NCBI GenBank assembly: GCA_902470095.1
Contig: CABRFG010000078.1
Location: forward strand, 1-7,149
Direction: 5' to 3'
From: an uncultured Collinsella sp.
Lineage (GTDB): Bacteria; Actinomycetota; Coriobacteriia; Coriobacteriales; Coriobacteriaceae
DNA: 7,149 bases
The position numbers and the translations under genes are program-made. The stretch's first letter is position 1; every line of letters starts with the position of its first letter. Positions 1 to 4,617 of the stretch are shown piece by piece. The notes beneath the pieces are model-generated. The model had not been told where the DNA came from, ran no database searches, and saw nothing but the letters and a program-made list of their open reading frames with translations.

Positions 1-4
1 GGGT

Positions 5-42
5 TCCCACATTCATCCGCACATGTGCGGATGAATGTGGGA
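5..42. repeat. 38-bp perfect palindrome with no spacer
   Basis: Positions 5-23 (TCCCACATTCATCCGCACA) are the exact reverse complement of 24-42, giving two 19-base arms with no mismatch and no spacer. As RNA or single-stranded DNA this folds into a long stem closed by a tight loop around the central CATG. There is no T-run after either arm on either strand, so it does not look like an ordinary intrinsic terminator. It lies about 65 nt upstream of the -35 box of the operon promoter, and its left flank is cut by the window edge. Its role is unknown; an end-of-transcript hairpin for an upstream gene, a dispersed intergenic repeat or a protein-binding site are all possible. Confidence 0.9.
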
Positions 43-105
43 GGTGTTCGGATAAAGTCGATAATCAAGGTGTCTCACATAGTAGCTGTGTTTTATAACC
101 CTCGT

Positions 106-135
106 TTGTCGCATCTTCTGTGAACGGGCTACAAT
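106..135 (+). promoter_or_regulatory. Probable sigma70-type promoter of the operon
   Basis: A -10 box TACAAT (130-135, five of six consensus bases) lies 18 bp downstream of a weaker -35 box TTGTCG (106-111, four of six). Transcription would start near 141-143, leaving a leader of only about 20-25 nt before the acpS start codon. That leader has room for the ribosome binding site but not for a riboswitch or attenuator. No other good promoter is seen in the non-coding region before acpS, so this is the likely driver of the whole operon. The call rests on consensus matching alone. Confidence 0.6.
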
Positions 136-154
136 AACTTAGTCTGTGCGATAT

Positions 155-160
155 GGAGGT
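155..160 (+). promoter_or_regulatory. Ribosome binding site that fixes the acpS start
   Basis: GGAGGT at 155-160 is a near-perfect Shine-Dalgarno sequence, and its GGAGG core ends 5 nt before the ATG at 165. An earlier in-frame ATG at 153 overlaps the start of this site and has no such motif at a useful distance upstream. The ATG at 165 is therefore the better start. Confidence 0.85.
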
Positions 161-164
161 GAAC

Positions 165-704
165 ATGGCTGAAGCTGGTATCGGCGTTGATATCGTCGAG
201 ATTTCCCGGATGAAATCAATTCTTGAAAAGACGCCGTCGTTTGCTCGGCGTGTGTTTACCGAAGAAGAGCGTGCGTATTGCGATGTATCATCGCGTCCCG
301 CTGCTCACTATGCGAGCCGCTTTGCTTCGCGCGAGGCGGTGCTTAAAGCTCTCGGCACGGGTTTTAGTCAAGGCGTGGGTCGCAAGGATGTTTCGGTAAC
401 GCGTGATAAACTCGGCAAACCGAAGGCGCTGCTTTCGGGCCGTGCACTCGAGATCGCTCATGAGCTGGGTGTTGTTGAGGTCGCTCTTTCCATTACGCTT
501 ACAGGAGACTTAGCCGTTGCGAATGCCATCGCGATTACCGAAGATGCTCGGCCTAAGCCAAAAGATGAAAAGGTGAGCACCAAGAAACGCGTAGCGCAGA
601 CATTTAAAGAGGCTCGCTCTGTTTTAGATGAGCTTGAGCAGCTGCAGAATTCAGCATTGACGGAGCACCTGGGCGATGCTTCGCAAGATACGCTAGGAGC
701 ATAG
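165..704 (+). CDS. acpS: Holo-[acyl-carrier-protein] synthase (AcpS) with a C-terminal extension
   Basis: AcpS transfers 4'-phosphopantetheine from coenzyme A to the serine of apo-acyl carrier protein, a cytosolic step needed for fatty acid synthesis. From the ATG at 165 the protein has 179 residues. The N-terminus has the family motif GIGVDIVEI with the Mg-binding Asp9. RFASREAVLKALGTG follows, carrying the second metal ligand Glu57 and Lys61, and then a DKLGKP segment. The usual fold ends near residue 126. About 50 further residues form a polar tail: first lysine- and proline-rich, then a probable helix rich in Glu, Leu and Gln. Family members are usually about 120-130 residues, so the tail is extra. 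It is in frame and ends directly at nnr, so a frameshift is unlikely. The His of the SISH-like motif found in many homologues is Leu here, but E. coli AcpS also lacks it. First gene of the operon. Confidence 0.92.
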   Translation: MAEAGIGVDIVEISRMKSILEKTPSFARRVFTEEERAYCDVSSRPAAHYASRFASREAVLKALGTGFSQGVGRKDVSVTRDKLGKPKALLSGRALEIAHELGVVEVALSITLTGDLAVANAIAITEDARPKPKDEKVSTKKRVAQTFKEARSVLDELEQLQNSALTEHLGDASQDTLGA

Positions 705-2321
705 ATGAAACCGGTTTTGAGTACCGAAGAAGTCGTTCGTCTCGAGGATATCATCGAACGCGAAGGGACTTCGAAGGCCGAGCTTATGGAGCTAGCGGGT
801 GAGTTTGCCGCCAACGAGGTCTTGAAGCTCAATCCCGATCGGGTTCTCGTTCTGGTCGGTTTTGGTAATAATGGCGGCGACGGTTGGGTTGCCGCCGATA
901 TCCTGAGCCATAAGGGCGTGGACGTCGATATCGTTTCTCCGGTTGAGCCGGATGAGATTCCTGCTGCTCTGGCACGTCATGTTGCTCGTCGTACTGCCGG
1001 CCGCGATGTGCACGTTTGCGTCGGCCCCTCGCGTGACGAACTCGAGGTTTTGATCGATAAGGCCGATGTTGTTGTCGATGCCATTTTTGGTACCGGTTTC
1101 CATGGGAATCTGCGTGCGCCGTTCTCCATCTGGATTCCTACGGTCAATGAATGCGCCGATTGTGTCGTATCCATTGATGTCCCCTCGGGCCTGAATGCCG
1201 AGACGGGCGTTGTTGATGACGACTGCATTCGTGCCGAACATACGGTGACGATGATTGCGCCCAAGATTGGTCTGTATAGCGCTGATGGCCCTGAGTATGC
1301 TGGCGATTTGATCTGCGGCAATCTTTACGACCGTCTTGACGAGGTCATCGATGATGTCGACCACGCCGCCGAGATTGTCGAGCCCGGTGACTTAGTTGAT
1401 TACTTTGCCCCACTACCTACGAATATCGATAAGTATTCCCGTGGCTCTGTGCTTATTGTCGCCGGATCTGCGCAATATCCTGGTGCTGCCATTATGGCGG
1501 CCAAGTCTGCAGCTCGCGCGGGTGCTGGTTACGTGGCAGTCGCGGCTCCTGACGCCTGCGCTAATCTTATTCGCATTGCACTTCCTTCGATTCCCGTCTT
1601 TGCTATTCCGTCTGATTCCCGCGGCTCCTTTGGCGCCGCTGCGCGCATGACGGTGTGCGAGATTGCAAAGAAGTACAGCTGCGTACTGTGCGGTCCCGGT
1701 ATGACGACGTCTGCCGGCGCTATGCAGGTGGTTTCGGGCTTGCTCGAGCTTGATGTACCGCTTATTTTGGATGCCGATGCACTCAACTGCCTTGCTAAGA
1801 TTGCCATTGACGGTATTGATAGTAACCCCGAGATGTATCGTCGCGAGCAGCCGTTGGTTATGACGCCGCACTATCGTGAGCTTTCGCGTCTGGTTGCCGG
1901 TGACGAGGTGAACGACCTTGGTACCGCGATTGCAGCCGCGCAGAAGGTTGTCTGGGCTGCAGGCTCCGACAATCTGGTGGTCATTGCCAAGGGGCCGACG
2001 ACGGCTATCTGTGGCGTTGAGCGTGTGCTGCTGCCACTTTCGGGTCCGGCTTCTCTGGCAACTGCCGGTTCGGGTGATGTTCTCGCGGGTATTTTGGCCG
2101 GCACGCTTGCCACCATGCGCGACGAGATGGATCGTTGGGAGTTGCTGTATTCGTACGCCGTCGCACTTCACAGCTACGCCGGTTTTGCCGCGGCGACGGA
2201 GTATGGTGAGAAGAGCGTTATCGCGACCGATCTTATCGACTTGATTGGTCCTGCCATGGAGCTGGCGGCAAAGGATGCGCTCGAAGATCTGGGAATCATG
2301 GACGAAGGGTCGGATGACTAA
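705..2321 (+). CDS. nnr: Bifunctional NAD(P)H-hydrate epimerase / ADP-dependent (S)-NAD(P)H-hydrate dehydratase
   Basis: Nnr repairs NADHX and NADPHX, hydrated and inactive forms of the reduced cofactors. The N-terminal epimerase interconverts R and S forms, and the C-terminal dehydratase restores NAD(P)H using ADP. The 538-residue length fits the two-domain form. The epimerase domain (about 1-215) shows GFGNNGGDG (52-60), DAIFGTG (125-131) and SIDVPSG (156-162). The dehydratase domain (about 225-525) shows DKYSRG followed by VLIVAGS (242-255), DADALN (356-361), MTPHYREL (386-393) and AGSGDVLAG (454-462). The DKYSRG form replaces the more common HKG motif and is the version I associate with actinobacteria. 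The last 15 or so residues are acidic and probably disordered. The start codon directly follows the acpS stop, with AGGAG 5 nt upstream inside acpS, so translation is probably coupled. Confidence 0.95.
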   Translation: MKPVLSTEEVVRLEDIIEREGTSKAELMELAGEFAANEVLKLNPDRVLVLVGFGNNGGDGWVAADILSHKGVDVDIVSPVEPDEIPAALARHVARRTAGRDVHVCVGPSRDELEVLIDKADVVVDAIFGTGFHGNLRAPFSIWIPTVNECADCVVSIDVPSGLNAETGVVDDDCIRAEHTVTMIAPKIGLYSADGPEYAGDLICGNLYDRLDEVIDDVDHAAEIVEPGDLVDYFAPLPTNIDKYSRGSVLIVAGSAQYPGAAIMAAKSAARAGAGYVAVAAPDACANLIRIALPSIPVFAIPSDSRGSFGAAARMTVCEIAKKYSCVLCGPGMTTSAGAMQVVSGLLELDVPLILDADALNCLAKIAIDGIDSNPEMYRREQPLVMTPHYRELSRLVAGDEVNDLGTAIAAAQKVVWAAGSDNLVVIAKGPTTAICGVERVLLPLSGPASLATAGSGDVLAGILAGTLATMRDEMDRWELLYSYAVALHSYAGFAAATEYGEKSVIATDLIDLIGPAMELAAKDALEDLGIMDEGSDD

Positions 2322-2323
2322 TC

Positions 2324-3469
2324 ATGAATAAAGCCGATTTGACGCGCTGGTCCTGGGTCGAGATCGACCGTGGGGCGCTCCGTCGCAACACGAGGGCCTA
2401 TAAGAACTTGCTGAATCCACGTCAGCGCCTGTGCTGCGTGGTCAAGGCCGATGCTTATGGTCATGGAGCTGTTGAGTGCGCCAAGATCATGTATTCGGCC
2501 GGTGCCGACATGTTTGCCGTGGCGACGGTTAACGAGGGCATTGAGCTCCGACAGGGCGGGATTACGAAGCCCATCCTCATCCTAAGCGAGCCGCCTATCG
2601 AGGCCATTCCGACGTTGCTCGAGTTTGATATCATGCCCTCGGTCTATACGTCTGACTTTGCTCTTGCGTATGGCGAATGTGCCGTCGCGGCGGGCAAGGT
2701 GGGCAAGTATCATCTCGCCATCGAGACAGGTATGAATCGTATCGGCGTACACTACACGCAGGTGCTCGACTTTGTGCGCGGTATTAATTTCCATCGCGGT
2801 ATTCAGTGCGACGGCGTATTTACGCACTTCGCCACGGCCGATGAACCTTCGGGCTGGGACTACAAGCTGCAGTGTCAGCGCTTTACCGAGGCCGTTCAGG
2901 CCATTAAGGATGCGGGCTTTGAGTGCGGTATCGTGCACTGCGCCAACACGCCGTCCTCGATGCTCGACCCCTCGATGCATTTTGATATGATTCGCGCCGG
3001 CGTTGGCTTGTATGGCATGCAGCCGTGCGAGCTGAGTGGCCGCGTGATGCAGCTTGATCCCGTTATGAGCGTCCATGCGCGCGTGACGCGTGTGGCACAC
3101 CCTGCGATGGGTGAGGGCGTGGGCTACGGTTTTACCTACCGCGTACCGCGCACGCGCGTTCAGATCTGCACGCTGCCGATCGGTTATGCCGACGGCCTAT
3201 CGCGTACGCTTTCCAATCGTATGGATGTGCTGTATCGCGGCGAGCGCGTGCATCAGGTTGGCAATATCTGCATGGACCAGTTTATGGTCGCCATTCAGTC
3301 CAACCCGGCACACGAGATTCCCGAGGCCGAGTATGGTGACGAGATGATTATTGTCGGCCGCGATGGCGATGCCGAGATCACTATGGACGAGATGGCCCGA
3401 CTGCGCGGAACGATTAACTACGAGGTCGCCTGCGGCTTTGGCATGCGCCTCGACAAGGTCTACGTGTAG
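2324..3469 (+). CDS. alr: Alanine racemase (PLP-dependent)
   Basis: Alr interconverts L- and D-alanine and supplies D-alanine for peptidoglycan precursors. The 381-residue length is normal. VVKADAYGHG (39-48) contains the PLP lysine Lys41. Other landmarks are ETGMNRIG with Arg139, THFATADE, HCANTPSS with His205, RAGVGLYG with Arg224 (expected to contact the PLP ring nitrogen), GYGFTYR with Tyr268 as the second catalytic base, TLPIGYADG, CMDQ with Asp318, and TINYE with Tyr366. All of these match the Geobacillus enzyme. The exception is the position of its carbamylated Lys129, which is Ala132 here. The start is well constrained: an in-frame TGA lies at 2315-2317 and the gene begins 2 nt after the nnr stop. 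The nearest purine-rich site (GAAGGG, 2304-2309) is 14 nt away, so reinitiation after nnr translation is likely. Confidence 0.96.
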   Translation: MNKADLTRWSWVEIDRGALRRNTRAYKNLLNPRQRLCCVVKADAYGHGAVECAKIMYSAGADMFAVATVNEGIELRQGGITKPILILSEPPIEAIPTLLEFDIMPSVYTSDFALAYGECAVAAGKVGKYHLAIETGMNRIGVHYTQVLDFVRGINFHRGIQCDGVFTHFATADEPSGWDYKLQCQRFTEAVQAIKDAGFECGIVHCANTPSSMLDPSMHFDMIRAGVGLYGMQPCELSGRVMQLDPVMSVHARVTRVAHPAMGEGVGYGFTYRVPRTRVQICTLPIGYADGLSRTLSNRMDVLYRGERVHQVGNICMDQFMVAIQSNPAHEIPEAEYGDEMIIVGRDGDAEITMDEMARLRGTINYEVACGFGMRLDKVYV

Positions 3470-3477
3470 GAGTCGCC

Positions 3478-4098
3478 ATGGGCGTCATGCACATCCCCGG
3501 CCATACCCATCAGGCACCACGTGAGGTCGCACTCGAGGAGATCGAGGCCGTTCTGGGCGATTGTCACCTCTGCCAGCTCTACCAGTCGCGTCACAATATC
3601 GTGTTTGGCGTGGGAAACCCCCGCGCCCGCGTCATGTTTATCGGTGAGGCGCCGGGTCGCAACGAGGATTTGCAGGGCGAACCGTTTGTGGGGGCGGCGG
3701 GAGAAGACCTCAACGGCATTTTGTCGCTGGCGGGGCTCAAACGCGAAGACGTCTACATTGCCAATGTGCTTAAGTGCCGCCCGCCGGGAAACCGCAATCC
3801 GCGTCCCGAGGAAGTGCTGGCTTGCTCGCCGTTTTTGCGTGAGCAGATTCGAAGCATCTGGCCCGATATTATCGTGACGCTCGGCAACCCCGCGACGCAC
3901 TTTGTGCTTAAGACCGAGATTGGCATTACTAAGCTGCGCGGTAGGTTCCACCAGATGGGGCATTTTGTAGTAATGCCTACTTTTCATCCGGCAGCAGCGC
4001 TGCGCAATCCGGCGTGGCAGGAGCTGCTGGAGGAAGACTTTAAGATGCTGGGCGATTATCTGGAGCGACATCCCGCACCAGAGGACGCCTCGGAATAA
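3478..4098 (+). CDS. Uracil-DNA glycosylase, family 4 (iron-sulfur)
   Basis: Family 4 glycosylases excise uracil from DNA, starting base-excision repair of deaminated cytosine, and carry a 4Fe-4S cluster. The 206-residue protein has the four expected cluster cysteines: Cys29 and Cys32 (CHLC), Cys100 (NVLKCRPPGNRNP) and Cys116 (ACSPFL). Motif A is GEAPGRNED (56-64) followed by PFVGAAG, and the C-terminal motif is FHPAAALRNP with His170. The GEAPG-with-E/D arrangement fits family 4 rather than family 1 (Ung) or 5. The first 15 residues are a His-rich lead-in and the last 10 an acidic tail. The ATG follows TAGGAG (3467-3472), which includes the alr stop codon, with 5 nt spacing; this favours 3478 over the in-frame ATG at 3487. 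It sits between alr and tsaE, which are adjacent or close in mycobacteria, so it looks like an insertion into an older gene order. Confidence 0.93.
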   Translation: MGVMHIPGHTHQAPREVALEEIEAVLGDCHLCQLYQSRHNIVFGVGNPRARVMFIGEAPGRNEDLQGEPFVGAAGEDLNGILSLAGLKREDVYIANVLKCRPPGNRNPRPEEVLACSPFLREQIRSIWPDIIVTLGNPATHFVLKTEIGITKLRGRFHQMGHFVVMPTFHPAAALRNPAWQELLEEDFKMLGDYLERHPAPEDASE

Positions 4099-4110
4099 TA
4101 AGGAGCATAT

Positions 4111-4617
4111 ATGTCCCTGGAGCGCCTGGGGGTAGGTACTTACAAAACGACTTGCGCTGCCGATACGGAGTACTTTGGCGAGCTAATTGCACCGTGCCTT
4201 GAGGACGGCGATGTGCTCATCCTGACCGGTGGCCTGGGAGTGGGCAAAACTCACTTTACCAAGGGCGTCTCGCGCGGGCTGGGCGATGGGCATATGGTTA
4301 CGAGTCCTACGTTTGCGCTCATGGCCGTTCACGATCAAGGTCGTATTCCGCTGTTTCACTTTGATCTATACCGCCTGGAGCATGCCTACGAGCTCGAGGA
4401 TACGGGCATTTTCGATGTGCTGGGCTACGAGGGTGCTTGCCTGCTGGAATGGGGCGAACAATTCCAGGACGAGCTGACGGATGAGTATCTTTCGGTGACG
4501 CTCAAGCGTGATGAGGGCGACAGCGATGTGCGAACGATAACGCTTGAGGCGCACGGTGACCGTGCAATGGAGCTTTCCCATTTGATTGATAAGGCTGTAC
4601 AAGATGAGCTTGCATAA
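4111..4617 (+). CDS. tsaE: tRNA threonylcarbamoyladenosine biosynthesis ATPase TsaE
   Basis: TsaE is the P-loop ATPase that binds the TsaB-TsaD complex and is needed for repeated rounds of t6A37 synthesis in bacteria. The 168-residue protein has the Walker A motif GGLGVGKTH (40-48, Lys46 and Thr47), TSPTFAL (64-70), HFDLYRL (83-89) and LLEWGEQF (111-118), in the standard family order. E. coli TsaE is about 153 residues; the extra length is mainly a short C-terminal helix-like tail. AAGGAG at 4100-4105 lies 5 nt before the ATG, the strongest internal ribosome binding site of the operon. Its 3' end overlaps the next gene, which encodes its partner proteins, so the t6A subunits are probably made together. 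Confidence 0.95.
   Translation: MSLERLGVGTYKTTCAADTEYFGELIAPCLEDGDVLILTGGLGVGKTHFTKGVSRGLGDGHMVTSPTFALMAVHDQGRIPLFHFDLYRLEHAYELEDTGIFDVLGYEGACLLEWGEQFQDELTDEYLSVTLKRDEGDSDVRTITLEAHGDRAMELSHLIDKAVQDELA
4591..4594 (+). promoter_or_regulatory. Weak ribosome binding site for the tsaB-rimI-tsaD fusion
   Basis: AAGG at 4591-4594 lies 9 nt before the ATG at 4604, inside the 3' end of tsaE. A TTG at 4586 would add six residues, but the nearest GGAG (4569-4572) is 13 nt from it, which is too far. The ATG at 4604 also fits TsaB proteins, which begin just before the A/V-L-D-T-S strand. The weak site plus the 14-nt overlap suggests coupling to tsaE translation. Confidence 0.55.

Noticed and set aside
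5..42. Calling the upstream palindrome an intrinsic terminator
   Set aside because: No T-run follows the stem on either strand.
76..90. CACA and TGTG as a possible small operator dyad upstream of the promoter
   Set aside because: Only four base pairs per arm with mismatches inside; this is expected by chance.
94..99. TATAAC as an alternative -10 box for the operon
   Set aside because: No acceptable -35 box lies 16-18 bp upstream, and the TACAAT at 130-135 is better placed for the acpS leader.
43..152. Riboswitch or small RNA in the leader region
   Set aside because: No conserved aptamer core or strong hairpin is seen, and the predicted transcript leader is only about 20-25 nt.
471..512. 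AcpS inactive because the SISH-motif histidine is replaced
   Set aside because: The segment reads SITLTGD, but E. coli AcpS also lacks that histidine and is active, and the metal-binding Asp9 and Glu57 are present.
1413..2171. Minus-strand open frame of 252 codons opposite the Nnr dehydratase domain
   Set aside because: Rich in Arg, His, Asn and Thr in the manner of antisense translation, with no family motif.
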